From Bos javanicus (taxonomy: Eukaryota > Chordata > Mammalia > Artiodactyla > Bovidae): 64,000 nucleotides of DNA. The stretch is taken from positions 38,110,537 through 38,174,536 of the forward strand of contig NC_083868.1 of the NCBI RefSeq assembly GCF_032452875.1, written 5' to 3'. The translations under genes and the position numbers were made by a program. The notes below the pieces were generated by a model, which did not search any database, was not told the DNA's origin, and saw only the letters and a program-made list of their open reading frames with translations. Of this stretch, positions 1 to 11,182 are shown in pieces (the first letter of the stretch is position 1; each line of letters begins with the position of its first letter).

Positions 1-420
1 GTGAACAAGATTTTAGTGTTAAATTAGAAAATTAGACTAATACCCTACAGTAATAATTCCAACGTTCCAATTACTAACACACACAATTATTGAAAATTAA
101 ATATCTAAAACTAGCTTAGTGATATGTAATTCCCTTTCCCACAGCTAGGAGATAAAGGCTAGAGATTTAGAGAAGAACTTAGAAAGGTGCTATTTGTATT
201 TCCCTCTTCTTCCATGGAGGTGGAGTCCAGGGTGTTTTCTCCTCCCCTCAGCCTCAGGAGAAGAGCTTCAACAGGGCCTTCCAGAGATCCAGATGAGGTC
301 CTTGCAGCTGGACGCATGTTTCACGGCTGTGTAACTCTTGCTGAAAAGTCTAAAGTGGCTTCACTCTCAAATTCTACAAGTTACGGTGAAAGGATTCAAA
401 GACTGTGTATGTGTATGCAT
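1..420. other. Unannotated left flank
   Basis: No repeat family, exon or RNA gene is recognised here. A 113-codon open frame starting at 187 runs into the SINE at 421 and shows no known domain, so I do not treat it as a gene. Confidence 0.4.
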
Positions 421-551
421 ATGGAGGGCACTGCAACCCACTTCAGCATTCTTGCCTGGAGAATCCCATGGACAGAGCAGCCTGGTGGGCTACAGTCCAT
501 AGGGTCAAAAAGAGTTGGCCGTGACTGAAGCAACTTAGCATGCATGCATGT
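421..551 (+). mobile_element. BovA-type SINE fragment
   Basis: The body of a ruminant BovA monomer is visible: CTTGCCTGGAGAATCCCATG, then the TACAGTCCATAGGGTC block and the GACTGAAGCAACTTAGCA end with an ATGC-rich tail. The tRNA-derived head is missing, so the copy is 5' truncated. It is non-coding. Confidence 0.85.
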
Positions 552-576
552 TTTATTTATATGTGTCATTTTAAAT

Positions 577-795
577 AATCCAACTTCTTGGTAGCTCAGA
601 TGGTAAAAAATTTGCCTGCAATGCGGGAGACTTGGGTTCCATCCCTGGGTTGGGAAGATCCCCTTGGAGAAGGAAATGGCAAACCACTCCAGTTATTTTT
701 GCCTAGAGAATCCCCATGGACAGAGGAGCCTGGCAAGCTACAGTCCATGGGATGGCATAGAGTCAGATAAGACTGAGTGGCTAAGCACAGCACAG
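577..795 (+). mobile_element. Bov-tA SINE
   Basis: A tRNA-derived head (GGTAGCTCAGATGGTAAA, with a degenerate box B in TTGGGTTCCATCCC) is followed by the BovA body and a GACTGAGTGGCTAAGCACAG end. The TSD is CATTTTAAAT at 567-576 against CATTTTTAAAT at 796-806, which differ by one T. Full length for the family. Confidence 0.9.
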
Positions 796-950
796 CATTT
801 TTAAATGAGATACCTAAACATTGTATTTTATTTTCCTTCAGTGTAATTATCTTGTATAAAAGCAAAGAACAAATGGGAAAGAGGGTGTAGAGGCAGAATT
901 TTGTGTTTTACTAATAAATAGTACACTTGTTAATAAATAGTGAGTTTCAG

Positions 951-1119
951 GGACTTCCCTAGTGGCTCAGAGAGTAATGAATCTGCCTGAAATGTGGGAG
1001 ACACAGGTTCAATCCCTGGATTGGGAGGATCCCCTGGACAAGGGAATGGCTACCCACTCCAGTATTCTTGCCTGGAGAATCCCATGGACAGAAGAGCCTA
1101 GCAGGCTACATCCATGGGG
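951..1119 (+). mobile_element. Bov-tA SINE, 3' truncated
   Basis: Starts with the family head GGACTTCCCTAGTGGCTCAG and follows the consensus as far as GCAGGCTACATCCATGGGG. The last 40-50 bp, including the GACTGAGCGACT end, are missing. No TSD is visible, so the 3' loss probably followed insertion. Confidence 0.9.
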
Positions 1120-1393
1120 AATTTAAAGAAATAGGATAAAGTAAGAGGATAAAGCAAATGAACTTTGCAGTCCTCAGAAATACAACAAATCACACTAAAC
1201 AACCACTTTAGTTAAAGGAAATATTTTTCCCAGAATGCTTGGATTCTAATGTTGTTATCAAAACCAATGAAAGGCAGTGGGGTCTGTCTTAGGAATCAGT
1301 GGGTCAGGACATTACCCACAATGTTCAACCACAAAGAAGACAGAGGTACAAAGAAGAGTGGAATTTTAATTGTATTTAATTCTATGCTCAGAA

Positions 1394-1835
1394 ATGGTTT
1401 TTCCAGTAGTCATATATGGATGTGAGAGTTGGACTGTGAAGAAAGCTGAGCGCTGAAGAATTGATGCTTTTGAACATGGTGTTGGAGAAGTCTATTGAGA
1501 GTCCTGTGGATTTCAAGGACATCCAACCAGTCAATCCTAAAGGAAATCAGTACTGAGTATTCACTGGAAGAACTGATGCTAAAGCTTAAACTCCAGTACT
1601 TTGGCCACCTAATGCTAAGAACTGACTCATTTGAAAAGACCCTGATGCTGGGAAGATTGAAGGCAGGAGGAGAAGGGGACGACAGAGGATGAGATGGTTG
1701 GATGGCATCACTGATTCGATGGACATGAGTCTGAGTAAGCTCTGGGAGTTGGTGATGGACAGGGAAGCCTGGCGTGCTGCAGTCCATGGGGTCGCAAAGA
1801 GTCAGACATGACTGAGCAACTGAACTGACAGACTG
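1394..1835 (+). mobile_element. BovB LINE 3' end, 5' truncated (442 bp)
   Basis: Begins inside the C-terminal part of the reverse-transcriptase ORF (TCATATATGGATGTGAGAGT) and runs through the 3'UTR to a GAACTGA-type tail. A perfect 10-bp TSD, ATGCTCAGAA, lies at 1384-1393 and 1836-1845, so this is a complete insertion truncated at birth. The frame has stops and codes for nothing. Confidence 0.95.
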
Positions 1836-1896
1836 ATGCTCAGAAAAACCCCAAAGGGAAGAAATTAGGTATGCTTGGTTTTAAATACTAGCTAAA

Positions 1897-1921
1897 TATA
1901 TATATACATATATATATATAT
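1897..1921. repeat. (TA)n simple repeat
   Basis: Alternating TA with a single C interruption, 25 bp long. Confidence 0.85.
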
Positions 1922-2166
1922 TCACACAACAGAAGGAGCTTGTGACAAGTGATGAGTACATTTCAAATATTTAGAGGATTTTGTTTCTGCAAATAAGAAT
2001 AGAGTCATCAGAGTTTCTCTTTGGTAGAAATATCATGTTAACAGTTTTTCTTTTATATAACATACTTTTCCAATTCAATTCTGGTCTGCTGCAACTAAAA
2101 CTGAGCACAATTATCTGTCTTAAACACATATATATGCATGTGTATATACATACATGTGTGCATGCA

Positions 2167-2370
2167 TGCTCAGTTGCTCCGTTGTGTTTGACTCTTTGCA
2201 ATTCCATGGACTATAGCCCACTGGGTACCTCTATCCATGGGATTTTTCAGGCAAGACTACTAGAGTGGGTTCCCATCTCCTCCTCAGGGGATCTTCCTGA
2301 CTCAGGGATAAAACCCGTGTCTCCTGTATTGGCAGCCACATTCTTAACCACTGAGCCACCTGGGAAGGCC
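2167..2370 (-). mobile_element. Bov-tA SINE
   Basis: Read on the minus strand it starts GGCCTTCCCAGGTGGCTCAG and ends in a GCATGCATGC-type tail. The length is normal, with scattered CpG-decay substitutions. No clear TSD: both sides are GTGCAT-rich. Confidence 0.88.
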
Positions 2371-2382
2371 CACGTGCATACA

Positions 2383-2571
2383 TTGTTGGTGTTCAGTGGC
2401 TAAGTCGTGTTGGACTCTGTGATCTCATGGACTGCAGCATGCCACATTCCTCTGTCCTCTGCTGTCTCCCAGAGTTTGGTCAATTTCATGTTCATCGAGT
2501 CAGTGATGCTATCTAACCACCTCATCCTCTGCTGCCTCCTTCTCCTTTAGCCTTCAACATTTCTCAGCATC
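2383..2571 (-). mobile_element. BovB LINE 3'UTR fragment, CAA-tailed type
   Basis: The minus strand carries the last ~190 bp of BovB (AAATTGACCAAACTCTGGGA region) and ends in an ACCAACAATG tail rather than the younger GAACTGA tail. It is more diverged than the copy at 1394. A Bov-A2 on the other strand follows 20 bp later. Confidence 0.75.
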
Positions 2572-2591
2572 TACATTACAATTACATACAA

Positions 2592-2836
2592 GTGTACTCT
2601 TGCCTGGAAAATCCATGGACAGAGGAGCCTGGTAGGCTGCAGTCCATGGGGTCGCTGAGAGTCGGACACGACTGAGCGACTTCACTTTCACTTTTTCTTT
2701 CATGCATTGGAGAAGGAAATGGCAACCCACTCCAGTATTCTTGTCTGGAGAATCCCAGGGACGGCGGAGCCTGGTGGGCTGCCGTCTGTGGGGCCGCACA
2801 GAGTCGGGCATGACTGAGCGACTTAGCATAGCATAG
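2592..2836 (+). mobile_element. Bov-A2 SINE, slightly 5' truncated
   Basis: Two BovA monomers are joined by the linker GACTTCACTTTCACTTTTTC and ATGCATTGGAGAAGG. The first monomer begins late, at GTACTCTTGCC. The end GACTTAGCATAGCATAG replaces the usual AGC tail. Confidence 0.92.
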
Positions 2837-3882
2837 AACAGATATTAAATGATTTTAAGATTCTCCAAAAGATAGGGAATAAAAAGCAACAAAAACAGGA
2901 AAAATACTTAGGCTATTTCTCATACACATTTATTTTAATAAGTATATTTGCACGTTATGCCAAGCTGAGGGACTTACACCCTCAGAATGTTTAAGCAGAG
3001 GGAACAATAGACACCATGAAATCCAATCTCTATTTGTGTTCACATTACCATTGCTGGAAACGCGGCCTGTTCTGTTGGATATCTGATGTCACATCAGATA
3101 GTGCTAAGAAGAACTGTATTATGTTGGTTCTGAGATAGTCCATCTACTCCAAGTGCAGGAAGAAAAGAGACAGCAATAGTACTAGAAGTACCTAGGAGGT
3201 AATGAAGCTCCATTGGAACAGGCTAAGAGAATCTGCCCATTCCAGGACCTCGGCCCTTCCTGTGTGAGTAGGTCAGCTCAGCAGATGCAGAGTGCTATGT
3301 ATCTGCAAGAACATAGATTTGGGACAATAGTTCACAGGGGGCTTAAAAATACAAGACACACAGTTACATTTTAATTTAGATAAACAGTATTTTTTTTTTC
3401 AGTACAAGTGAGCCTCATGCAATACCTCAAACATATTCTACTATAAAAGTTGTTTTTTAATCTAAACCAAAAATGTAACTGGGTTCCTACATTTTTATTT
3501 GGTAAATCTGGTGACTGTATATTCAGGGCATTTCTAGGACAGCAGGAATGTAGGTGGACCTAAACACATAAGCAGGCACCAAGGTCTCTATGGGTTTCCT
3601 GAGAAAGGCTATGTCGTCACTGATTCGGTGGGCCTAAAGGCATTTTTTTTTAAAGGCTGGAGTGACAGGAATAATTTATTCCTATTTCTAGAAACTTCAA
3701 AAAAGTCTTAGTTCAGTTATGAAGGAAGAGTATCTTTATGCCCTTTTCCAGATAGCTCTCAAAAGTTCTGAGAAAAGAATATATAAATACAGGAATTTTA
3801 AAAAAATAAATACCTGCAGAAAAAGAATTATGAGACAATGCCTTGGGAGTTTATAAAAAAGCCTTCTAATTTAAAAGTAAGT
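2837..3882. other. Unannotated AT-rich stretch
   Basis: I recognise no repeat family, exon or structural RNA in this kilobase. It has a short poly-T near 3390 and a T-run near 3645 only. Confidence 0.4.
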
Positions 3883-3892
3883 ACTTTTGTCA

Positions 3893-4720
3893 ACACTGGG
3901 CTGGAAGAAGCACAAGCTGGAATCAAGATTGCCAGGAGAAATATCAATAACCTCAGATATGCAGATGACACCACCCTTATGGCAGAAAGTGAAGAGGAAC
4001 TAAAAAGCCTCTTGAAGAAAGTGAAAGAGGAGAGTGAAAAAGTTGGCTTAGAACTCAACATTCAGAAAACGAAGATCATGGCATCTGGTCCCATCACTTC
4101 ATGGGAAATAGATGGGGAAAAAGTGGAAACAGTGGCAGACTTTATTTTTGGGAGGTCAAAAATCACTGCAGATGGTGACTGCAGCCATGAAATTAAAAGA
4201 CACTTACTTCTTGGAAAGAAAGTTATGACCAACCTAGATAGCATATTCAAAAGCAGAGACATTACTTTGCCAACAAAAGTCCATCTATCAAGGCTATGGT
4301 TTTTCCAGTGGTCATGTATGGATGTGAGAGTTGGATTATAAAGAAAGCTGAGCGCCGAAGAATTGATGCTTTTGAACTGTGGTGTTGGAGAAGACTCTTG
4401 AGAGTCCCTTGGACAGCAAGGAGATCCAACCAGTCTATTCTGAAGGAGAAGGACTGATGTTGAAGCTGAAACTCCAGTAATTTGGCCACCTGATGGGAAG
4501 AGCTGACTCATTTGAAAAGACCCTGATGCTGGGAGGGATTGGGGGCAGGAGGAGAAGGGGATGACAGAGGATGAGATGATTGGACGGCATCACTGACTCA
4601 ATGCACATGAGTTTGGGTAAACTCCAGGAGTTGGTGATGGACAGGGAGGCCTGGCGTGCTGCGATTCATGGGGTCGCAGAGTCAGACACAACTGAGTGAC
4701 TGAACTGAACTGACTGATTG
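3893..4720 (+). mobile_element. BovB LINE, 5' truncated (828 bp), with reverse-transcriptase relic
   Basis: The copy starts within the RT domain and ends in a GAACTGAACTGACTGATTG tail. A perfect 10-bp TSD, ACTTTTGTCA, is at 3883-3892 and 4721-4730. An open frame (3838-4341, starting in flanking DNA) covers the RT catalytic motif YADD and the following GLELNIQKT motif, then shifts frame near 4290. About 25 bp is missing near 4450 compared with other copies here. RT makes target-primed cDNA in intact elements; this copy cannot. Confidence 0.96.
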
Positions 4721-4730
4721 ACTTTTGTCA

Positions 4731-5269
4731 GTGTAATAAGGTAACAAGTTTTAAATCAACAATTTGTAGGCTAACCTTCAATTCTTGTACTTTTTAAGCA
4801 AGGAAGGTTAGAAGGAAAGAAATTATGTTTGTTATGGGGGCTATATTGGGTCCGTCACAAAGAGGGTGAAATCAACTAATTATTAGATTGAGGCAGTCCT
4901 AAGACAATGACTTCTTGTCATATGGTCTGTTTCAATCCATGTAATTGCTTCATTATAACATAAATCTGTCTTAATTATTTGATTATTTACAAAGATGGAA
5001 AGTGATGACAAGACAAAAATAACAAATCAGTAACGTCCCATGTGTCATCACTCTCTTCCATTGATATTTTTGGTGCAGTGTAATATTATGAGCTTTGTCT
5101 TCACAAGACAGTTCAGGTACATTTAGAAGATGTAGTGAGGATGAAGATGGGGCAGTGGTGGGAGTATGCAGCAAGAAGAGGACTTGCTTAGGGCTTCAAC
5201 TTCATACTGGATTGGTTCAGGTGGGTGGTGGTCTCAACTCACTTGGCCTGCTACAATGAACCAACTCCA
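4731..5269. other. Unannotated stretch
   Basis: No recognisable repeat or gene. The small open frames here are not supported by any domain. Confidence 0.35.
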
Positions 5270-5455
5270 GCAATTTATAGTTTTACATTTACCTTCACAT
5301 CTGCACAATAACTCTGTAAACAAGAATTACAGTGAACAAATCGTGGCTCAAAGTAGTTAAGTGAATTTCCATGATTAGGCAGAGAGGAATTGGCCTTGTA
5401 AGACTTGATTCCTGACCTGCCCATACCAGAAGCCAGGCTCTTTTTAACCATTATG
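5270..5455 (+). mobile_element. MIR SINE (old, mammal-wide)
   Basis: A diverged match to the MIR core and 3' half: TGGCTCAAAGTAGTTAAGTG, then AGGCAGAGAG and a TCTTTTTAACCATTATG end. Too diverged for a TSD. MIR is tRNA-derived and was mobilised by L2. Confidence 0.55.
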
Positions 5456-5474
5456 TTCTCTAACAAAACTCTCA

Positions 5475-5496
5475 GGGTGTGTGTGTGTGTGTGTGA
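5475..5496. repeat. (GT)n microsatellite
   Basis: About 11 GT units, followed by GAGAGA. Confidence 0.9.
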
Positions 5497-5536
5497 GAGA
5501 TCTTGACAACAGAATTTCCATATATTTTACATATGT

Positions 5537-6092
5537 ACTGCCATGAGTTTAACGATGTCCCCCAAAATGATACGTTGATACCTAACTCTATATACCTGTA
5601 TGTGTGTGTGTGTTAGTCACTTAGTCATGTCCAACTCTTTGTGACCACATGGACTCTAGCCCGACAGGCCCCTCTGTCCATGGGATTCTCCAGGCGTGTA
5701 TCTTTGAATGAAGCATAATTTGGAAATGGGTGTTTGCAGTAGTTAAGATGAGGTAATGTTTCATTAGAATGGACCCTAACTAACATGAATGGTTTCCATA
5801 TTAGAAGGGAGAGACAGCACAAGAACAGTGAGAGAAGATCTTGTAGGGATAGAGACAGAGGCTGGAGTGATATATCTACCAGCCAAGGGACATCAGAGAT
5901 TGATGGGCTACCCCACAAAGCTAGGAAGAAATAAGGAAGAATTTGTCCCTAGAGCTATCACAGAAACGTGATCATGCCTACTCCTCAATTTTTAAATTCT
6001 CACCTTCAGAACTATGTAAATGAATTTCTGTTTTTTTAAGCCACTCAGTTCTTGGTAATTCGTTATGGCAGTCCTAGGAAATAGATATATAC
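5537..6092 (+). mobile_element. MLT1 LTR (MaLR, ERVL-like), interrupted
   Basis: Starts with a diverged MLT1 opening (GATGTCCCCCAAAATGATAC) and ends with the family end TTATGGCAGTCCTAGGAAAT after TTAAGCCACTCAG. It is a solo LTR with no internal region and is split by the BovA fragment at 5601-5696. Old non-coding retroviral remnant. Confidence 0.75.
5601..5696 (-). mobile_element. BovA SINE fragment inside MLT1
   Basis: The minus strand carries GGAGAATCCCATGGACAGAG through GACTAAGTGACTAACAC with a (CA)n tail. Only the 3' ~95 bp is present. It lies between two MLT1 pieces and so is younger than the LTR. Confidence 0.85.
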
Positions 6093-6889
6093 CAAGGTCT
6101 ATAACTTTTCCCTAAAGTAACATACTTCTCAGTATAGAAAGAATATTCATTATAGAGAAAATAAAAAGGAATAAAATTAGTGGATTCTTATAGTAGAGCA
6201 AATCTTTTAAAATATGGTTTTAAGAAAAGATTAAGCATAACTAATATGTGAATTTTTCATAAGGGAAAAACATAATGTACAAGCTGTATCATTCATAATA
6301 CTGTATATTTCAGGACACCCTTTTTAGCTGGGTTTGCATTTTGCTAATATAATGCAAATATTTTTTAAAACCTGAAATCATTTATTTACTTTATGAGATG
6401 CTAGTTTTTCAATCAGGACCTCTAATTGCATATTTTCTCCTCCCACAAAAAGCATCTGAAACAATAAAATCATAGCAATTTGTTATATTATGAGAAGGTG
6501 TTTATTAATCAAAGAAAACATCAAGCTAATGTATTGTGTTGTGTTAATGTTTAGCTAATGGACATGTTTTTTATTGTGTGACCATCTGCTATGAGGCTTT
6601 TGTTAAAGGATTTCTACAAAAAATTGTTGATTAAAATTGAAGCTAGATTTGCTAGTTTCATGCAAATCTCTTAAAGGAAAAGGTAAACCCACTACAATTT
6701 AAATTCTTTCTTTGATTATTTCAATAAAACTATGGCTTTTTGACAAAGATTTGAGTCATACACATTTTGATAGACATGTTTAAGTGCATATAAAAGCTAG
6801 TTTTTCAAAAATGGTTACAATAAATGGCTTGATTCATTTCATAAATAATTATTAAAGATAATGCTGGACTTTTGATGGTAAGAAATACA
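6093..6889. other. Unannotated AT-rich stretch
   Basis: Strongly AT-rich with no repeat family or exon that I can name. Confidence 0.35.
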
Positions 6890-7080
6890 TCCTGATAATC
6901 CCTTATATTTGTATGAGGTTTAACAGTTTACCAAATGCGTTCATGTAAATTATTTCAATTATTGTTCTGAATATGCGAATGAGTACTCTTTTCTGTGATA
7001 GATGAAACTGCAGTAGAGGAGTAATGACTTTTTCAAGATAGCTGAACTAGTGAAAGACAGAGATTTGCACTTCATTGATA
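6890..7080 (+). mobile_element. MIR-like SINE relic
   Basis: The pattern TTTACCAAATGCGTTCATGT, GATGAAACTGCAGTAGAGG and TTTTTCAAGATAGCTGAACT follows MIR order (GATGAGGAAACTGAGG, TTGCCCAAGGTCACA). Highly diverged. Confidence 0.5.
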
Positions 7081-7493
7081 ATGCTCTTTTAATTTCTGTA
7101 TGGTTGGCTGTAAACCATAACTGTCTTATACTCTAATATGTTGCTATCTGAACAAAATACCCTCTAACGTTCTCACTGTCTGTCTCCAATTACACTTGCT
7201 TTCCAGGGACCTATAAACCACAACTTTTGATCACTGTTCTAGTGTTATAGCTATTCCACTGACCAAATCCCCTACTAAATTGCTCACAAGTTCTTTAACC
7301 TGGATAAATTGTTACATTCTACTCTATTATTCTAACTAATGCCTGAAGTATAAAATTATGCAACTGCAGACTTATTACAAATTATGAATTGGTAAATTCA
7401 GTTGTATCTATTATGCCACTTGTTATTTTTTTTTATTTTGAGTTAGCCCTCTCTTACACTTTCTTTCAGCTTCTCAAGACTTATTTGTCCATA

Positions 7494-7689
7494 ATGAAAG
7501 TCACTCAGTCGTGTCCGACTCTTTGTAACAGTATGGACTATAGCCCACCACTCTCCTCTGTCCATGGGATTCTCCAGGCAAGAATACTGGAGTGGGTTGC
7601 CATTCCCTTCTCCAAGGGCTCTCCCTGACCCAGGGATCGAACCTGGGTCTCCTGCATTGCAGGTGGATTCTTTACCATCTGAGACACCA
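7494..7689 (-). mobile_element. Bov-tA SINE
   Basis: Well conserved, including box B (GGTTCGATCCCTGGG on the minus strand), with the BovA body reading out to GACTGAGTGACTTTC. The first ~10 bp of the head are altered (GGTGTCTCAGATGG). No clear TSD. Confidence 0.93.
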
Positions 7690-7811
7690 TATGTGTGCTT
7701 TCTTTGTATTTTTATTTGTTTGTTAGTGAGGAGTGGGAATGGGGAACATTCCCCACTAGTTCACATTTTTCCTTTTTCGAGGTATAATTTACATATAGTA
7801 AAAAAAAGTAC

Positions 7812-8808
7812 GGGTTGCACAGTGCTGCAGCAACTTTGAGGAGATACACCACGTCCAAGGGCAGAGAAGCCTCAGCAAGACAGTAGGCATGGAACAACAG
7901 ACTGGTTCCAAATCAGGAAAGGAGTGCCTCAAGGCCGTACATTGTCACCCTGCAAATTATTTAACTTATATGCAGAGTACATCATGAGAAATGCTGGGCT
8001 GGATGAAGTACAAGCTGGAATCAAGATTGCCAGGAGAAATATCAATAACCTCAGATATGCAAATGACACCACCCTTATGGCAGAAAGTGAAGTTGATGAG
8101 AGTGAAAGAAGACAGTGAAAAAGTTGGCTTAAAACAACATTCAGAAAACTAAGATCATGGCATCCGGTCCCATCGCTTCATAGCAAATAGATGGGGAAAC
8201 AGCAACAGACTTAATTTTTTTGGTCTCCAAGATCACTGCAGATGGTGACTGCAGCCATGAAATTAAAAGATGCTTACTACTTTGAAGAAAAGTTATGACC
8301 AACCTAGACAGTTTATTAAAAAGCAGAGACATTACTTTGCCAACAAAGGTCCGTCTAGTCAAGGCTATGATTTTTCTAGTAGTCATGTATGGATATGAGA
8401 GTTGGACTATAAGGAAAGCTGAGTGTTGAAGAACTGATGCTTTTCAACTGTGGTTGTTGGAGAAGACTCTTGAGAGTCCCTTGGACACCAAGGAGATCCA
8501 ACCAGTCAATCCTAAAGCAAATTAGTCCTGAATATACATTGGAAGGGCTGATGATAAAGATGAAACTCCAATACTTTGGCCACCTGATGCTAAGAGCTGA
8601 CTCATTTGAAAAGATCCTGATGCTGGGAAAGATAGAAGGTGGGAGGAGAAGGGGACGACAGAGGATGAGATGGTTGGATGGCATCACCGACTCAATGGAC
8701 CAGAGTTTGAGTAAACTCCGGGAGTTGGTGAAGGACAGGGAGGCCTGGTGTGCTGCAGTTCATGGGTCGCAAAGAGTCGGTCACGACTGAGCGACTTAAG
8801 TGAACTGA
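7812..8808 (+). mobile_element. BovB LINE with large internal deletion
   Basis: The first ~75 bp (7812-7887) match the BovB 5'UTR tract (ACCACGTCCAAGG...CAGTAGG), in the same direction as the rest. At 7887/7888 it jumps to the RT domain (ATGGAACAACAGACTGG), losing about 2 kb that includes the endonuclease and N-terminal RT. RT relics follow: KTTLSP-like region replaced by TLSPCK, and the catalytic YADD reads YAND (AAT at 8062-8064). The tail is GACTTAAGTGAACTGAAA. I could not fix a TSD. Confidence 0.85.
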
Positions 8809-8810
8809 AA

Positions 8811-9411
8811 AAGCATAGATCTTAAACATTCAGTTTAATGAATTTGGTCAATTGTATATATGCAACTAACACAAAACAAGAGATAGAGCCTTCCCTACCT
8901 CTAGAAATGTCCTTTATATTGTTTTCTAGTAAACACTGGCCTTCTAGAATTTTATTGAAATAAATCCAAGAGAGAATGGAAGAATTGCCTTCTGAGATAG
9001 CAAGTTTACACAACTATTTCATTATACCTTTCTGCTTTCAATCAGGTAGTCAATGGAGAATGGTCACTAAAGAGGAAAATGTTGATGCCAAATACAGTGG
9101 GGGTATTTTAAAAACTGGAATATTTTGGAAAGTAAGAGGGATGGAATGTAGTACACCCACAGATAGATTAGCTTAGGTAAGAGTACATACAATAGTACAT
9201 ACAATACAATTCATTATGGCAAGATGTAAAACACAGTATATGCATATAAATGAAATAAGTTGGTACATATGTTAAAAAAAAGCATGTGGTAATTTTTGGT
9301 TTTGTTTTTCCTGATTTTTAATCATGACTTTTACTAGCTTTGCCACCAGCTGAAAATGGGATGGAGAGGGAATTCCTTGGCATTTGAGTCCTCTTGTAAA
9401 GAGGAGTAAAT
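8811..9411. other. Unannotated stretch
   Basis: AT-rich, with no recognised repeat, exon or RNA. Confidence 0.35.
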
Positions 9412-9616
9412 ATGTGCTTAGTCACTCAGTCGTGCCTGGCTCTTTGCAACCCAATGGACTGTGGCCCACCAGGCCTCTCTGTCCATGGGGATTCTCCAGG
9501 CAATAATACTGAAGTTCATTACCATGCCCTCCTCCAGGGGATCTTTCCAATCCAGGGATCAAACCCAGGTCTCCAGCATTGCACGGATTCTTTACAGTCT
9601 GAGCCACCATGGAAGA
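9412..9616 (-). mobile_element. Bov-tA SINE
   Basis: Head GGTGGCTCAGACTGTAAAG and box B-like GGGTTTGATCCCTGG on the minus strand, ending GACTGAGTGACTAAGCAC. A few small deletions in the head. Confidence 0.92.
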
Positions 9617-9893
9617 CAGATACTTAACAGGTTATACTAAGGACCAGTTAAGTTTTTCAAACTTAACATGTTCAAAACCAAATTTTTGATTTTCCCTCTC
9701 AGAGATGCTTATGCCACTCTTCCTTTATCTCTGTTAATGAGAAATCTACTCTCCCAGAATCTGCCCCAACATTTTGAAGGTATCCTTAGCGTGAAGGTAT
9801 CCATAGCGCCTTTCTCACCTACCAGTTTTGTCCATTAGTTCCACCTTCAAAGTACAATCATAATCTAGTTACTTCATTCAAATCCAACATTAC

Positions 9894-10231
9894 CACCTGT
9901 TTGTGTTCTCTCAAAATTCATATGTTGAAATCCTAATGCCCAAAGGTGATGGTAGTAGGTAGGACCTCTGAGAGGTGATTAGGTCATGAGGCTGGAGAGT
10001 AAAGAATCAGGTCAGTACTCTTACCTTAATAAAAGAGATATCACAGAACTCCCTAGCCCCTTCTGCCATGTGAGGAAGAAATCTGCAACCTGCAAAAGAT
10101 TACTTGTTTAACCATGCTGCCTAATGATCTCAACCTTCCAACCCCCAAAACTGTAAGATATAAGTTTCTCTTCTTTGTAAGCTACCCAGTCAGTGCTATT
10201 TTTATTACAGAGGCCAGAATGGATTAAGAGA
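9894..10231 (+). mobile_element. MLT1 LTR (MaLR)
   Basis: Clear MLT1 order: AAAATTCATATGTTGAAATC, GGTGATTAGGTCATGAGG, TAATAAAAGAGATATCACAG, CCATGTGAGGA, AGCTACCCAGTCAGTGCTAT and GCCAGAATGGATTAAGAG. A solo LTR about 340 bp long and without internal sequence. Confidence 0.88.
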
Positions 10232-10249
10232 GAAAATGCTCCCACACTG

Positions 10250-11040
10250 CCATAATTCCTTACCTGGAATATTGCTATGGTCTTCTTCCTGCCTTTGCCC
10301 TTACTCCTCTAGAGTCTATTGTCATGATCATCAATGTGGTTCCTTTTAAAACATAAACCAGATCATATCACCCTCTTGTTAAAATGCTTATGTTAGATTT
10401 CTTTCTCACTCAGACCAGGAACAGTCTTTAGCAAGACATTCTAGACTCTGTACAGTTTGGCCTTACTATCTCCCCAATCTCATCATTTCATCTCCTACTA
10501 CTCTCTTTCTCACTCACTCAGGACCAACATAATAGCCTTCTTGTTCCCCAGACACCTCAAATATAATTATACCTCAAGACGTCTGCACTTGCTGTTCTCT
10601 TTGCTAGGTATGCTTTTCTGCATGCTATTCACACAGCTAACTCCTGACAAGGGGTTTCCCTGGTGGCTCAGTGGTAAAGAACCTGCCTTACAATGTAGGA
10701 GACGTGAGTTCAAGCCCTGTGGCAGGAAGGTCTCCTGGAGAAAGGAAATGGCCATCCATTCCAGGATTCTTGCCTGGGAAATCCCATGGACAGAGGAGCT
10801 TGATGGGCTACAGTCCATGGGATTGCAAAGGAGTTGGACATAATTTAGCAACTAGACCACAACTTTAGCAACTAGAGACTGATTTTTCTCAGTCTCTCTG
10901 CTTAAATGTCACTTTTCTGGAAAAGCTCTCCCTGAAAAACCAGTAAGAACTCCTACTCTGATACTCCTATCCTCCTGAAATATTTAAAATATTGTACTCA
11001 AATTTTTTTAACAAGAATTTCACCCCTAGTTTAATTCTAA
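10250..11040 (+). mobile_element. L2 LINE 3' part, interrupted
   Basis: Recognised by L2 ORF2 C-terminal and 3' segments: TTTTAAAACATAAACCAGAT, TGCACTTGCTGTTCTCTTTG and CTGCTTAAATGTCACTTTTC. Bov-tA 10651-10870 splits it, and the two L2 halves join in the correct order. Old and non-coding. Confidence 0.75.
10651..10870 (+). mobile_element. Bov-tA SINE inside L2
   Basis: Family head GGGGTTTCCCTGGTGGCTCA, then the BovA body. The box B region is damaged (GTTCAAGCCCTGTGG). The tail is ATTTAGCAACTAGACCACAAC. Confidence 0.92.
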
Positions 11041-11182
11041 GAGAAAAAATTACTAGCCCTCTGGCGCATTGGACTAACCTAAACTGGGTCTTGAATTAGA
11101 CACAGATTCTTATGCAAAGTAGGCTTCCAACATAGGAACTTGAGTCTGACAATAGTCAGTGGTCAAAGGCCTGCAGCAGGCA

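Noticed and set aside
187..528. 113-codon frame at the left end
   Set aside because: Its second half is a BovA SINE and its first half has no recognised domain.
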